64,000 nt of DNA from Gammaproteobacteria bacterium (GTDB lineage Bacteria > Pseudomonadota > Gammaproteobacteria > Enterobacterales > Psychrobiaceae), in contig JABSRT010000001.1 of NCBI GenBank assembly GCA_013214945.1, positions 91,805-155,804 of the forward strand. Reading direction: 5' to 3'. The position numbers and the translations under genes were made by a program. Shown in pieces: positions 1 through 9,802 of this stretch. The notes under the pieces were generated by a model. The model made no database searches and was not told the origin of the DNA. It saw only the letters and a program-made list of their open reading frames with translations. The first letter of the stretch is position 1, and every line of letters begins with the position of its first letter.

Positions 1-163
1 GCGCCGCGGCAAATGAAGCACCGAGCAAAAAGAATAGTAGGGCGATGGCCAACATCAATATCACCATAAATAACAAGGCATGCACCACATGGTGACTTGT
101 TACCGTAATAAGGGCGCAGATAATAGCGACCACGGCTGTTATCACAAATATTATTTCAATCAT
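1..163 (-). CDS. nuoJ: NADH-quinone oxidoreductase subunit J, partial (N-terminus only)
   Basis: The first 54 codons are present, starting at the ATG at 163; the rest lies beyond the left edge. The translated part is a very hydrophobic N-terminus beginning MIEIIFVITAVVAII, with two membrane segments separated by a short TSHHVVHA stretch, as expected for NuoJ, a proton-channel-arm subunit of complex I. It follows nuoI after 19 bases on the same strand, the standard nuo order. The call rests on position and hydrophobic profile, because the diagnostic middle of the protein is outside the window. Confidence 0.85.
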   Translation of the reverse strand, partial: MIEIIFVITAVVAIICALITVTSHHVVHALLFMVILMLAIALLFFLLGASFAAA

Positions 164-182
164 CGGCTTTCCTTCGGCTGTA

Positions 183-698
183 TCATGGCAGCAGACTTTT
201 GATGTCGATTGGTTTGGCCTCATGACGAGCCGCGCCTTTGTCTTTGCCATCTACCGCTTTGCCGCAAACATGATAAAAATTGTAATCATGGTATTTGCCT
301 GGGCCGTCGATCAACAGGTGCTCTTTTTCATAGACCAAATTTTGGCGGTCATATTCGGCCATTTCGAAATCAGGCGTTAGTTGAATAGCATGGGTTGGGC
401 AAGCTTCCTCGCAAAAACCACACATGATGCAGCGGGAGAAATTAATTCGAAATGTTTCGGCAATCCAGCGGCCGTCTGCCGTTTCAGTTTTTTGCAGCGC
501 GATGCAATCAACCGGGCAGGCAACCGCACATAAGTTGCAGGCGACACAGCGCTCGAGGCCATCGGGATCACGAGTTAATACGATGCGTCCACGATAACGC
601 GGAGCCAGATAGGGTTTGACCTCGGGGTATTGTCGAGTATCACTTTTTATCAGGCTGTGTTTTAACACCTCAAATAAGGTTTTCAACTGACTGATCAT
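183..698 (-). CDS. nuoI: NADH-quinone oxidoreductase subunit I (two 4Fe-4S clusters)
   Basis: A 171-residue peripheral-arm subunit of complex I that carries electrons from NuoG toward NuoB through two 4Fe-4S clusters. Both ferredoxin motifs are intact: C51, C54, C57 with C61, and C90, C93, C96 with C100, each followed by Pro. The N-terminal amphipathic segment (about residues 1-20) fits membrane-surface attachment. The length is close to the E. coli protein (180). It lies 41 bases after nuoH and 19 before nuoJ in one minus-strand operon. Confidence 0.97.
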   Translation of the reverse strand: MISQLKTLFEVLKHSLIKSDTRQYPEVKPYLAPRYRGRIVLTRDPDGLERCVACNLCAVACPVDCIALQKTETADGRWIAETFRINFSRCIMCGFCEEACPTHAIQLTPDFEMAEYDRQNLVYEKEHLLIDGPGKYHDYNFYHVCGKAVDGKDKGAARHEAKPIDIKSLLP

Positions 699-739
699 GA
701 TCGTTCCTTATCTCGCTTGGAGCTTTGTATGGCTAATGG

Positions 740-1696
740 TTATTGAGTGAGCAATTTAAAACCGCCGGTGAGTAACAGATTAACTAAGGCGAGCGGCAGT
801 AAAATTTGCCAGCCTAAACTCATCAATTGATCATACCTGGGGCGCGGAATGGCGGCGCGTAATAAAATAAACAGACAAACAAACAGCGCGGTTTTAAGTA
901 CAAACCACAGCAACGGCGGCAACCAAGGACCTTGCCAGCCACCAAAATATACGGTGGTAATCATCGCAGATATTAAAATAACCCCAAGGTATTCACCGAT
1001 GAAAAACATCCCAAACTTCATTGAGGAATATTCGGTATGAAAACCGGCGACAATTTCTGTTTCGGCTTCAGGTAAATCAAAGGGCGCGCGATGGCTTTCG
1101 GCTACCCCTGCAATAAAAAACAACAAAAAACCTAAGGGTTGCGACAAAATAAACCAACTTTGTGACTGGGCTAACACGATTTGGCGCAAACTAAATGAAT
1201 CGGCCATAATAACCACTCCCATCAAGGCTAAACCCATAAATACCTCATAACTGAGCATTTGCGCCGCCGTGCGCATTGCCCCTAATAAAGCGTATTTACT
1301 GTTCGATGAAAACCCGGCTAACATAATGCTGTAAACGGCCAATGAGCTAATGGCAAGAAAAAATAGCAGGCCATGGTCGAAGGTCGCAATTTGAATGTCT
1401 GGAGCAAAGGGAATGATCGCAAAACCCAATAACATCATCACCATTACCACCATCGGCGCAATCACAAAAATCGGTTTATCAGCAAACGGTGGGATCCAGT
1501 CTTGTTTGGTAAAAATTTTAATCATGTCAGCAACGACTTGGCCTAAACCAAAGGGGCCGACACGATTGGGACCGAGTCGGTCTTGCCACAAGGCCAGTAA
1601 TCGACGTTCGAGCCAAGTTGACCAAGCCCCAGCAAGCAATAGCAATACGACAATGACTAAAGGCACCAGCACAGCGCTAGCCAAACTACTGTTCAT
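740..1696 (-). CDS. nuoH: NADH-quinone oxidoreductase subunit H
   Basis: A 318-residue integral membrane subunit of complex I (eight or more hydrophobic segments) that forms the quinone-access chamber with NuoB and NuoD. Recognisable family blocks are ERRLLALWQDRLGPNRVGPFG near residues 30-50, the acidic EAETEIVAGFHTEYSSMKFG loop near 210-230, and RPRYDQLMSLGW near the C-terminus. Its start overlaps the 3' end of nuoG by 11 bases, which suggests translational coupling. Length matches the family (E. coli 325). Confidence 0.97.
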   Translation of the reverse strand: MNSSLASAVLVPLVIVVLLLLAGAWSTWLERRLLALWQDRLGPNRVGPFGLGQVVADMIKIFTKQDWIPPFADKPIFVIAPMVVMVMMLLGFAIIPFAPDIQIATFDHGLLFFLAISSLAVYSIMLAGFSSNSKYALLGAMRTAAQMLSYEVFMGLALMGVVIMADSFSLRQIVLAQSQSWFILSQPLGFLLFFIAGVAESHRAPFDLPEAETEIVAGFHTEYSSMKFGMFFIGEYLGVILISAMITTVYFGGWQGPWLPPLLWFVLKTALFVCLFILLRAAIPRPRYDQLMSLGWQILLPLALVNLLLTGGFKLLTQ

Positions 1697-4589
1697 GAGT
1701 GGCTCCTTGTAATTGAGCGATGCTAACCAGACAGTTATCGGGGCTTAGTCCCAATAACCGATATGCTGTTGCCGACAATAATAAGCTGTGGGGTGGGCAG
1801 TGCTCACTAATTTGACATTGAGCGCTAACCTGCTGAGTATTTAATAATACTTGATAGAGTTTACCGACTTGCCAGTCCAATAACTTTGCGGTTTGTGTGG
1901 TAATAATGATCACGGTGTCACTCATTAATGACACTAACGACGGGCAATAAAAGCTGAGTTCGTTACTATTGTAAAAGGCGGCTAATGGCAAGATAGTTAA
2001 GTTATTGCGCTGAGTGCTGTCAGTATTTTCAGTCGGATTGACGGTGTTAGTCGGATCTTTGTCATGATCCTTGGCGGTTATTGACGGGCTTGAGTCTGTT
2101 TTCACAAGTGGTGTTAACGGTGCTAGGCTCGCGCTGGTAAATATTGAGCAGCTGCGATTTGAGCCATTACTGTCTGAGCTGTTATTACCGGAGCTGCAGC
2201 GGGCGGTATCTTTATTGCTTGCTTGATTTGAATTCCATTTTGGCTGCCACAAGTAGGTCGTGCAAATGCCGTGATCATCGCAGTGTTGCTGTCTAAAAGA
2301 TGCAACGCCTTCCATCGAAAATTGATAGTTTGACCATAAATCGACGGGAGGCGGGTATTCTTTAACATCAATGCCGGCATTAATGGCGGTACGCCCCGAG
2401 GCGCGAAATGACTGGCGCGCCACTTTAAATTGACAATCTTGCTGGTGCTGACAATCTACGATTGATGACAACAAAGGTGATTTATCACGACACCACTGTA
2501 ATAACTCAAGGTAATCACCCGAATGATTGTTACTGCACCATAACCAACTGGGTCGGCGTTGCTTATTTGGGGCCAAACTAGCGGTTGATAATTGCAGTTT
2601 TCCTTGTGAGTTAAGCCAGCAGCCCTGTTGCTCTGAAGTTGCAGCCCCGGGCAGAATTAAATCTGCCAATTCAGCGGTAGCGGTTATTAGGTGATCGATC
2701 ACCACAATGTGTGAAATCGACTCAAAGTATTGCTCAACAATATTATTGAATTGTTGCTGACTATAGAGCCACTGTAAATCGGCTTCGAGTATTATCAGTA
2801 ACTGTGGCGGTCGTGAGCGCAGGCGCTGGAGCAGGGCATCGAGTCCCTGGGCCTCGTTGGCTAAAATAGCCAGCGCCATTGAATTGGCTTGCGGCAATAC
2901 ATAATGAAATAAGCTGTGGTGATTGTGGGTCGCGACAATTAAATAGATCTCGTTAAGCAGCTGGTGAATCGGCCACGAGCTAACGTTGTTGCCACCAATA
3001 ATGACCGGACATTGCGCCGCTAACAACGCTGTAGCTATGACCTGCGCTTGACTGGTTTTATCAGCCTCGTTATTGCTGCTCAGCTTGTTATTAATGCTGT
3101 TAGTAATGTTGGCTCTGGCTGAATCGGGTTCCGCGGCGCCATTGTCACTAGTTAGCAGCAATAATTGCTGTTTGATTTGTTGTAACAGAGTCAGTTGCTG
3201 AGCCAGCGGTAAATAGTGATGGACCTGAGCTATATCATCAAGGGCCGAACCGCCATGACTAATGATAAAAAGCGGTGATTTAAGTTGCTGGGTGATATTG
3301 CGCAGTGCTTGATCCTGCCAAGGCGCTATTGCCATAGCTTGTGCTTTAAGCTTGCCGGCATTGCGGGTCATTTGGCGTAAACTTAAGGCTAACCGTGGCG
3401 CACTGGTACTAAGATCTTCACCAATGACCAAAGCACAATCAGCCGCTTCAAGCTCGAATAAACTGCAGGGTGAAAAATCATGTTGCTGATAATAAGTTAA
3501 CTGTTGTTGGCTCAGTTTAAGTGGCAGATCCGGACTGTCGGCAAAAAAGTCACCATCAGTGGCGCCGTTGCGCTGCAGCAACCGGATTAACGCACTGTTA
3601 TTTTCAATGCTGGTGCGCGAAGACCCCAAGGCCACGATATTACCCTGAGCTAAGTTAAGGTAACGCTTAAAGGTCTCAGTCGCTTGTTGATCACTTAAAA
3701 CATCGGTTTGTTGTAACAGTTGATTACGCATCAGCGGCACGGTTAGGCGTTGCTCACTGTTGGCATATTGATAGGAAAATCGGCCTTTGTCACACAAGAA
3801 ATCACCATTAGTTTCGCGGTTAAATCTGTTACTAATTTTACGCACTTTATGATGGTACGAGCCAGTGTAAGTATGGCAACCCACCGCGCAATGTTCGCAA
3901 ATGCTGGGGCTAGATTGCAGATCCCATTTGCGGCAATAGTGCTCGCTAAATGTTTTATCGGTAAAGACCCCTGTGGGACAAACTTCAGCCAAATTACCAC
4001 TAAAGTGACTGGTTAATACCCCGGGCTGGGCGCGGCCAAAGTAGATCTGATTTTTTGAACCAAAGACATTAAGATCATCACCGTCGCAGTAATCACGATA
4101 AAATCTAACGCAACGGTAACAGCCGATACATCGGTTCATTTCATGGTTGATTAATGGCCCGAGAAATTGATTGTGATGGGTACGTTTTTCCCCAGGATAG
4201 CGCCGCGTAACATGGCCAGACATTAAGGTCATATCTTGCAAGTGACAGTCGCCGCCTTCCTCACAGACAGGACAATCGTGGGGATGGTTAGTCATTAATG
4301 CTTCAATATTGGTTGCTCTAAATTCGCTGGCTTGCTCGGCATCTAGTGACACAATCATCCTATCAGTGACTGGCGTGGTACAGGCCATATTGAGGCGGCC
4401 GCGGGTATCCGAGGCATCTTGATATAACATTACTGCACATTGGCGGCAGGAGCCGACGGAACCCAGTGCTGGATGCCAGCAAAAATAGCTTAAATCTAAG
4501 CCCAGGCCAAGGCAGGTTTCGAGTAAGTTTTTATCATCGCTGACCTGATAGTCACAACCGTCGATGGTGATTGTTACCAGTTTACTCAT
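1686..4589 (-). CDS. nuoG: NADH-quinone oxidoreductase subunit G with low-complexity insert
   Basis: The large iron-sulfur subunit of complex I. The chosen start is the ATG at 4589 (MSKLVTITIDG), which overlaps the nuoF end by 8 bases; the reading frame continues upstream but that part has no family similarity. Cluster ligands are all visible: 2Fe-2S C37/C48/C51/C70, N5 H102/C106/C109/C115, 4Fe-4S C154/C157/C160/C204, and N7 C231/C234/C238/C266. The molybdopterin-oxidoreductase-like domain follows. At 967 residues it is longer than E. coli NuoG (908), because of a Ser/Asn/Asp/Thr-rich stretch at about positions 1980-2230 of the window. That insert looks disordered and is unusual for a core subunit. 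Confidence 0.95.
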   Translation of the reverse strand: MSKLVTITIDGCDYQVSDDKNLLETCLGLGLDLSYFCWHPALGSVGSCRQCAVMLYQDASDTRGRLNMACTTPVTDRMIVSLDAEQASEFRATNIEALMTNHPHDCPVCEEGGDCHLQDMTLMSGHVTRRYPGEKRTHHNQFLGPLINHEMNRCIGCYRCVRFYRDYCDGDDLNVFGSKNQIYFGRAQPGVLTSHFSGNLAEVCPTGVFTDKTFSEHYCRKWDLQSSPSICEHCAVGCHTYTGSYHHKVRKISNRFNRETNGDFLCDKGRFSYQYANSEQRLTVPLMRNQLLQQTDVLSDQQATETFKRYLNLAQGNIVALGSSRTSIENNSALIRLLQRNGATDGDFFADSPDLPLKLSQQQLTYYQQHDFSPCSLFELEAADCALVIGEDLSTSAPRLALSLRQMTRNAGKLKAQAMAIAPWQDQALRNITQQLKSPLFIISHGGSALDDIAQVHHYLPLAQQLTLLQQIKQQLLLLTSDNGAAEPDSARANITNSINNKLSSNNEADKTSQAQVIATALLAAQCPVIIGGNNVSSWPIHQLLNEIYLIVATHNHHSLFHYVLPQANSMALAILANEAQGLDALLQRLRSRPPQLLIILEADLQWLYSQQQFNNIVEQYFESISHIVVIDHLITATAELADLILPGAATSEQQGCWLNSQGKLQLSTASLAPNKQRRPSWLWCSNNHSGDYLELLQWCRDKSPLLSSIVDCQHQQDCQFKVARQSFRASGRTAINAGIDVKEYPPPVDLWSNYQFSMEGVASFRQQHCDDHGICTTYLWQPKWNSNQASNKDTARCSSGNNSSDSNGSNRSCSIFTSASLAPLTPLVKTDSSPSITAKDHDKDPTNTVNPTENTDSTQRNNLTILPLAAFYNSNELSFYCPSLVSLMSDTVIIITTQTAKLLDWQVGKLYQVLLNTQQVSAQCQISEHCPPHSLLLSATAYRLLGLSPDNCLVSIAQLQGATHEQ

Positions 4590-5940
4590 GGCGGGCCGCT
4601 CCATTGAAAAACTGGTGATCATAAGGGCAGCAGTGCTCGGTGATGTGCTGGTTAAAATCATCTAAAAAGAAGTGTAAGGCGCTTTGCAATGGCTCGACCG
4701 CGCCTGGGGCGAGCGCGCAAAAGGTATTGCCCGGTGCGGCAAAACGGCAAATGGCAATTAACTGTTCAAGATCGCTAGGCTCGCCATTACCGCGCTCAAT
4801 TTTTTCCAGCAGCGCTTGCGCCCATGGCAAACCATCACGACATGGCGTGCACCAACCACAAGATTCTTGGGCGAAAAAAGCGATTAAATTGAGCACTAAT
4901 TTAATCGGACAAAATTTATCATCGAGCACTGTTATGGTGCCAGTGCCCATTCGGCTGTGTATTTTTCCTATTGCATCGTAATCCATTGGTGTGTCGAGGT
5001 GGTGGGGCAATAAAAAGTCGGTCGAGCCACCGCCGGGCAAGACGGCTTTTAGTTGGTAACCCGGCGCCATACCGTTAGCATGTTGCTCGATGATTTCTCT
5101 TATCGGGGTGCCCATCGGTAGTTCCCATAATCCGGGGTTGTTAACCCGACCACTGACCCCAAATAGCTTGGTTCCTGTATCTTGATGGCGGCCAAGTTGC
5201 TGATACCATTGGCTGCCAAAAAGTAAAATATGCGGCAAATTACAGATAGTTTCGACATTGTTGACGATCGTGGGCTTGCCCCACAATCCTGCCACCTGTG
5301 GAAAGGGCGGTTTGGCCCGTGGAATAGCGCGTTTACCTTCAAGTGAATTAATCAGCGCTGTTTCTTCACCACAAATATACCGTCCGGCGCTGGTATGCAG
5401 CTCAAGTTCAAAACTAAAATCACTGCCGTTAATATTCGGACCAAGCAAGTGGTTGGCTTGGCATTGCACGATTGCATGTTGCAACCGTGAAATTGCTAAA
5501 TAGTAATCACCACGGATGAAGATATAACCCTTGGTTGCATTAACGGCTTTGGCTGCAATCAGCAGCCCCTCGATGATCTGATGCGGGGTGTTTTCCAGTA
5601 AATAGCGGTCTTTAAAGGCGCCGGGTTCCATTTCATCGGCATTAACAATCAGGTATTTTTGGGTCGGTGTTTGCGGCCCCTGTGGCATAAAGCTCCACTT
5701 TAAGCCAGTGGGGAAACCGGCACCACCTCGGCCACGCAACCCTGAGTTTTTTACCTGCTCTAACACCTCACTCGCGGTTAATGATAAAGCAACAAAAAGC
5801 CCTTGATAGCCGCCGTGCACTTGGTAATTGGTTAAAGACCAGCAATTTAACGTGCCATCGATAAAGCGGGTCATCGGTTTGGTTGGTGGCTCAACTTGCA
5901 GGGTATTTTTAGCAATATTGGCTGAGGGTTTATTGGTCAT
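4582..5940 (-). CDS. nuoF: NADH-quinone oxidoreductase subunit F (NADH/FMN site)
   Basis: A 452-residue subunit that oxidises NADH with FMN and passes electrons to the N3 4Fe-4S cluster. The Gly-rich FMN/NADH loop GRGGAGFPTGLKW lies at residues 70-82, the GEETALINSLEG block at about 191-202, and the cluster ligands are C361, C364, C367 and C408. The start ATG overlaps the nuoE stop region by 11 bases and the end overlaps nuoG by 8, so E-F-G are tightly coupled. The first 20 residues are an extra leader compared with typical NuoF; a second Met at residue 23 is an alternative start. Confidence 0.97.
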   Translation of the reverse strand: MTNKPSANIAKNTLQVEPPTKPMTRFIDGTLNCWSLTNYQVHGGYQGLFVALSLTASEVLEQVKNSGLRGRGGAGFPTGLKWSFMPQGPQTPTQKYLIVNADEMEPGAFKDRYLLENTPHQIIEGLLIAAKAVNATKGYIFIRGDYYLAISRLQHAIVQCQANHLLGPNINGSDFSFELELHTSAGRYICGEETALINSLEGKRAIPRAKPPFPQVAGLWGKPTIVNNVETICNLPHILLFGSQWYQQLGRHQDTGTKLFGVSGRVNNPGLWELPMGTPIREIIEQHANGMAPGYQLKAVLPGGGSTDFLLPHHLDTPMDYDAIGKIHSRMGTGTITVLDDKFCPIKLVLNLIAFFAQESCGWCTPCRDGLPWAQALLEKIERGNGEPSDLEQLIAICRFAAPGNTFCALAPGAVEPLQSALHFFLDDFNQHITEHCCPYDHQFFNGAARHE

Positions 5941-6556
5941 CGGTTTCCCCCGTGCTGCTTTCAGTCTTAGTGACGGTACTAGTCTTGGCCTTATTGTCGG
6001 TGTTCGTGTCGGTGTTAATGTTAGTATCGTCGCTTAGTTGGATTAAAATAGTACTCACGCGCTCGGGTCTGATAAGTTCGAACAATTGCTGCGCAGCAAT
6101 CATCACTGGCGCTTTATCACAGGCGCCCAAACAAGGCAGTGGGATCAGGGTAAATAAATTATCCTTGTCACTTTGACCAGGATTAATGCCCAAGCATTGG
6201 CTTATTTTTGCGGTAACAGCGGCGCTGCCCATCAGCTGGCAGACCATGCCATTGCAGGGGTGAAGCACTATTTTTGCCACGGGCAAGCGGAAAATGAGAT
6301 TATAAAAAGTCGCGATACTGTCGAGTTCGGCGGTGCTGACCGTAATGAATTGGGCGATGGCGGTCAGCGTTTGGTCACTAATCCAGCCTCTATAACGCTG
6401 AATAACCATTAAAGCATCAATTGCGATAGCTTGAGGTTGCACACAATGGTCCAGTAGCGCGGTTAAGTCGCATTGTTCCTCACGGGTAAGCGTGGCGGTT
6501 TGACTAACCGTTATGGTTAATGCTGGATCATCAAAGCTGCTATTAGGGTCATTCAT
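5930..6556 (-). CDS. nuoE: NADH-quinone oxidoreductase subunit E with Thr/Asp-rich tail
   Basis: The thioredoxin-fold 2Fe-2S subunit (cluster N1a) of the NADH-dehydrogenase module. Ligands C101, C106, C142 and C146 have the family spacing C-x4-C and C-x3-C (LPCLGACDKAP). The protein is 208 residues against 166 in E. coli. The surplus is a C-terminal tail from about residue 176 made mostly of Asp, Asn, Thr and Ser, encoded by short ACC/GAC/AAC-type iterations. The core is intact, so function is expected. The tail resembles the low-complexity insert in the neighbouring nuoG. Confidence 0.95.
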   Translation of the reverse strand: MNDPNSSFDDPALTITVSQTATLTREEQCDLTALLDHCVQPQAIAIDALMVIQRYRGWISDQTLTAIAQFITVSTAELDSIATFYNLIFRLPVAKIVLHPCNGMVCQLMGSAAVTAKISQCLGINPGQSDKDNLFTLIPLPCLGACDKAPVMIAAQQLFELIRPERVSTILIQLSDDTNINTDTNTDNKAKTSTVTKTESSTGETDDQ

Positions 6557-6692
6557 ATCCCACCTGTTAAGTTTGCTACTATTAATGTGTTTTTACTTAC
6601 TGGCTTAATTTTCTCTGACTTAATTCTCTAGCTTCATTTTCTGGGTTAACTTGCACTGGATTAAATGCAGTTTTACCGCTGCTTAAATCTGG

Positions 6693-8447
6693 TCAGCGGT
6701 CAACATCGGCCATTACAAAATCAATGCTGGCGATAATCGCAATTAAATCGGCGATCATCACGCCTTTGGCCAACAATGGGATCATCTGCAAATGGGCAAA
6801 AGAGGGTGTTCTTATTCGGGTCCGATAGCTGCTGCTGGCACCATCACTGATTAAGGTATAACTGTTGATGCCTTTAGTGGCTTCAACCGCAAAGGTCGTT
6901 TCTCCGACGGGCATAATCGCGCCCCAGCTAACATTTAAAAAATGTTGAATTAGCGTTTCAATATCGTGATGACTGCTAATTGTTTCTGGTGGCGTGGTGA
7001 TGGGGTGATCTGTTTTATAACTGCCTTGAGGCATAAAGTTAATGCATTGTTGAATTATTTTGATGCTTTGGCGCATTTCCTCTACCCGCATTAAGCAACG
7101 TTCATAACAGTCTCCATTTTGGCCGCGGATCACATCAAAATCATAATTTTCATAACCACTGTAGGGTTTTGATTTTCGCAAGTCCCAATCGCTGCCAGTG
7201 GCACGTAATCCGGGGCCGGTTACTCCCCATTCAATTGCCTGTGCGGTGTTATAACAGCCAATGCCAACTGAGCGAGCTTTAATAATGCTGTTGTCTAATA
7301 CCATCGATTGATAATGGTCGAGTCGTGCTGGAAAGTAGTCGACAAATTCTTGCAACATTTTGTCCCAGCCCGTCGGTAAGTCTTGGGCTAAACCGCCAAT
7401 GCGAAACCAGCTGGGGTGCATGCGTGCGCCGGTAATGGCTTCGATAATCGCGAACAATTTTTCGCGGTCGATAAACAGGTAAAAAATCGGTGAAAGTTGG
7501 CCAAGATCTTGGGCGTAGGTGCCAAAAAACAACATGTGACTGAGAATACGAAAGCATTCAGCTAGCATCACGCGAATACACTTAACCCGTTCCGATACAT
7601 CAATCTTGGCCAATTGCTCCAAGGCCATCACATAAGGCAGGTTGTTCATGACCCCGCCGAGGTAATCAATGCGATCGGTATATGGAATAAAACCATGCCA
7701 TGATTGGCGTTCGGCAATTTTTTCGGCGCCCCGATGATGAAATCCAATGTCGGGCACCGCCTCAACGATATGCTCGCCGTCAAGTTGCAGTGCTATTCTA
7801 AAAACGCCATGAACGCTGGGGTGATTAGGTCCAAGGTTAAGAAACATATAATCAGTATCATCGCTGTGCTGGGTCATGCCCCAACTTTGCGGGCTAAACT
7901 GTAACGCCTGTTGCGCCCGTTGCAGTTTTTGTTGATCGAGACTGTAGGGTTCACGCTCGGTCGCTCGACACGGAAATTCTTTGCGCAGTGGGTGGCCCTG
8001 ATAGTCTGGTGGCAGCAGCAGCCGGGTCAAGTGGGGATGGTCGCTAAAATTAATCCCGAACAAATCCCATATCTCGCGTTCGTACCAGTTGGCATTTGGC
8101 CATCGTTGACAAATGCTCGGCAAGGATAATTGCTGGATCGGCAGAGCAACTTTAAATCGAATATCTAATTTTTTCGCCAATGAACTTAAATGATAAATCA
8201 CGGTGAAATCGGCCAAAGGCAATTTTTCGCTATTATTTCTCAGGCGCTCATCGACCGCAAATAAATCAAATAACAAATCGAAACTAAGAGTTTTGGCATA
8301 TTCAAGCATGGGCACTAGAGATTGTTGCGCGACCCACAGGGTTAAGATGCGATCGGGCGTTGGTTGCACCGTTAAAGAGTCTGCGCCAAATTGTTGTTGA
8401 AATTGACTAAATAGATCCGCTGCGTCGCACTGGCCTGAACTGGTCAT
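6693..8447 (-). CDS. nuoCD: NADH-quinone oxidoreductase fused subunits C/D
   Basis: A 584-residue fusion of the 30-kDa (NuoC, about residues 1-185) and 49-kDa (NuoD, about 190-584) subunits, as in enterobacteria and Shewanella. The NuoC signature [22 protein letters not shown] and the NuoD blocks [29 protein letters not shown] and the C-terminal DFVMADVDR are present. NuoD forms the quinone site with NuoB. It begins 2 bases after nuoB. It is separated from nuoE by 136 bases, the only sizeable gap in the operon; I see no gene there. Confidence 0.97.
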   Translation of the reverse strand: MTSSGQCDAADLFSQFQQQFGADSLTVQPTPDRILTLWVAQQSLVPMLEYAKTLSFDLLFDLFAVDERLRNNSEKLPLADFTVIYHLSSLAKKLDIRFKVALPIQQLSLPSICQRWPNANWYEREIWDLFGINFSDHPHLTRLLLPPDYQGHPLRKEFPCRATEREPYSLDQQKLQRAQQALQFSPQSWGMTQHSDDTDYMFLNLGPNHPSVHGVFRIALQLDGEHIVEAVPDIGFHHRGAEKIAERQSWHGFIPYTDRIDYLGGVMNNLPYVMALEQLAKIDVSERVKCIRVMLAECFRILSHMLFFGTYAQDLGQLSPIFYLFIDREKLFAIIEAITGARMHPSWFRIGGLAQDLPTGWDKMLQEFVDYFPARLDHYQSMVLDNSIIKARSVGIGCYNTAQAIEWGVTGPGLRATGSDWDLRKSKPYSGYENYDFDVIRGQNGDCYERCLMRVEEMRQSIKIIQQCINFMPQGSYKTDHPITTPPETISSHHDIETLIQHFLNVSWGAIMPVGETTFAVEATKGINSYTLISDGASSSYRTRIRTPSFAHLQMIPLLAKGVMIADLIAIIASIDFVMADVDR

Positions 8448-8449
8448 GG

Positions 8450-9106
8450 TTATACCGTGTCCGGTGGTTTAAGTTTGGTTGTCGCGCAGCGCTGCGGTTG
8501 TTTTTGATCGCGAAGATTGGGTGGGGTGAACGCAGCTATTTCTTGTGGGCTTACCACTCTGTTTAATGGTCGTGCCTGTGGCGGGTAACCTGCTTTAATT
8601 GCTTGCTGGAGTAAATTAAGGCCATAAATAAGTGCTTCGGGGCGGGGCGGGCAGCCCGGCACATAAACATCAACCGGTAAAAAGCGATCGGCCCCTTGCA
8701 CGACGGAGTAAACATCGTACATGCCACCGGAGTTAGCACAAGATCCCATGCTGATCACCCATTTGGGTTCGAGCATCTGATCATATAAATGTTGGATCAC
8801 TGGCGCCATTTTTAAAAATACCGTGCCCGAAATAACCATTAAGTCTGCTTGACGTGGGGTTGCGCGAATAACTTCAGAGCCAAAACGGGCAATATCATGG
8901 CGGCTGGTAAAAGCGGTAGCCATCTCGACATAACAGCATGACAGGCCAAAGTTGTATGGCCATATTGAGTTGCTACGCCCCCAGTTGACCAAGTCGCTCA
9001 GTTTAGCCATCAGGATATTATCACTGATATCAGCTTGGTCAGCTGGTGGTTGAGCCGGTTCAACCTTAATCGGTATTTGATCAGCTTTTGTGAGTTTCCA
9101 ACGCAT
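8450..9106 (-). CDS. nuoB: NADH-quinone oxidoreductase subunit B (cluster N2)
   Basis: A 218-residue subunit that holds the terminal 4Fe-4S cluster N2, which reduces quinone. Ligands are the tandem C57-C58, C123 in MGSCANSGG and C152 in VPGCPPRPE. The start overlaps the end of nuoA by 26 bases. An alternative start at the internal Met33 ([12 protein letters not shown]) would give the shorter form common in the family, but no better ribosome binding site separates the two options. Confidence 0.97.
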   Translation of the reverse strand: MRWKLTKADQIPIKVEPAQPPADQADISDNILMAKLSDLVNWGRSNSIWPYNFGLSCCYVEMATAFTSRHDIARFGSEVIRATPRQADLMVISGTVFLKMAPVIQHLYDQMLEPKWVISMGSCANSGGMYDVYSVVQGADRFLPVDVYVPGCPPRPEALIYGLNLLQQAIKAGYPPQARPLNRVVSPQEIAAFTPPNLRDQKQPQRCATTKLKPPDTV

Positions 9107-9467
9107 CTTTTCCCCTTAAGCCCCAGCCAAACGCCTGTTGCCTTATTTCATAGATTAGACCAATTAATAGCGTCAAGATAAAAAAACTGGTACTAAAAAA
9201 TCCGAGCCAGCCCGCTTCGAGCACGACAATAGCCCACAGATAGATAAAAACAGCTTCGATATCGAAGATCACAAAGGAGATGGCAATAATGAAATAATCA
9301 ACGTGCCAACGCAGGTGGGTGTCGCCACTTGGGATAATGCCAGACTCAAAAGGTAACAGGTTGCCAGAGTGCTTGCTTTTAGGGTTGAGCAGTGCCGAAA
9401 TGACTAACATGGTGCTAGTCAGTAAAATAACGGCTAATAAGTATACTAAAAAACTAATCGATAGCAT
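9081..9467 (-). CDS. nuoA: NADH-quinone oxidoreductase subunit A
   Basis: A 128-residue three-helix membrane subunit and the first gene of the nuo operon. The family block [36 protein letters not shown] covers about residues 38-74, including the conserved FDIEAVF helix with its acidic pair. An AGGTGA element lies just upstream of the ATG. The 5' region (9468 onward) carries a 13-bp inverted repeat described separately. Confidence 0.97.
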   Translation of the reverse strand: MLSISFLVYLLAVILLTSTMLVISALLNPKSKHSGNLLPFESGIIPSGDTHLRWHVDYFIIAISFVIFDIEAVFIYLWAIVVLEAGWLGFFSTSFFILTLLIGLIYEIRQQAFGWGLRGKDALETHKS

Positions 9468-9535
9468 AAATCACCTGCTTATTTTGTTGCGTACGACATT
9501 AAGCTTAGTCTATTAATGGTTCTCAGTTTAGTATA

Positions 9536-9580
9536 TAAAATGAACAATTATGTTTTGGTATGAATATATTGTTCATTTTA
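9536..9580. promoter_or_regulatory. 13-bp inverted repeat upstream of nuoA
   Basis: A perfect 13-bp inverted repeat, TAAAATGAACAAT (9536-9548) and ATTGTTCATTTTA (9568-9580), with a 19-base AT-rich spacer, lies 69-113 bases upstream of the nuoA start. The half-sites are about three helical turns apart. This geometry suits a dimeric regulator or two cooperating sites in the nuo promoter region. It has no T-tract that would make it a terminator. The binding protein is unknown. Confidence 0.45.
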
Positions 9581-9802
9581 CAACTATTTTATTTGGATCG
9601 AATTGGCTTAATAACTCTGGGGAATTAATTGTTAAGTTCATATAAATTGAAGCTAAATAGTCAGTGATAAAACTTGACCATATTGATTATGATTCAGTAG
9701 ATTTAATTAAACACTAAGGACGGCATGTTAAACCATTTCAAGCTACTTCTAGCAATATTCAGTTCTCAGTCCTGTAATACTTATCTACTGTCGGAGTTAT
9801 GT
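9581..9802. other. Intergenic region between nuoA and the cheY remnant
   Basis: AT-rich sequence with stop codons in all frames. I found no gene, RNA or repeat here beyond the inverted repeat at 9536-9580. It should contain the nuo promoter on the minus strand, but I cannot place -10/-35 elements with confidence. Confidence 0.4.

Noticed and set aside
1395..1712. A 105-codon plus-strand frame
   Set aside because: It is antisense to nuoH and has no recognisable features.
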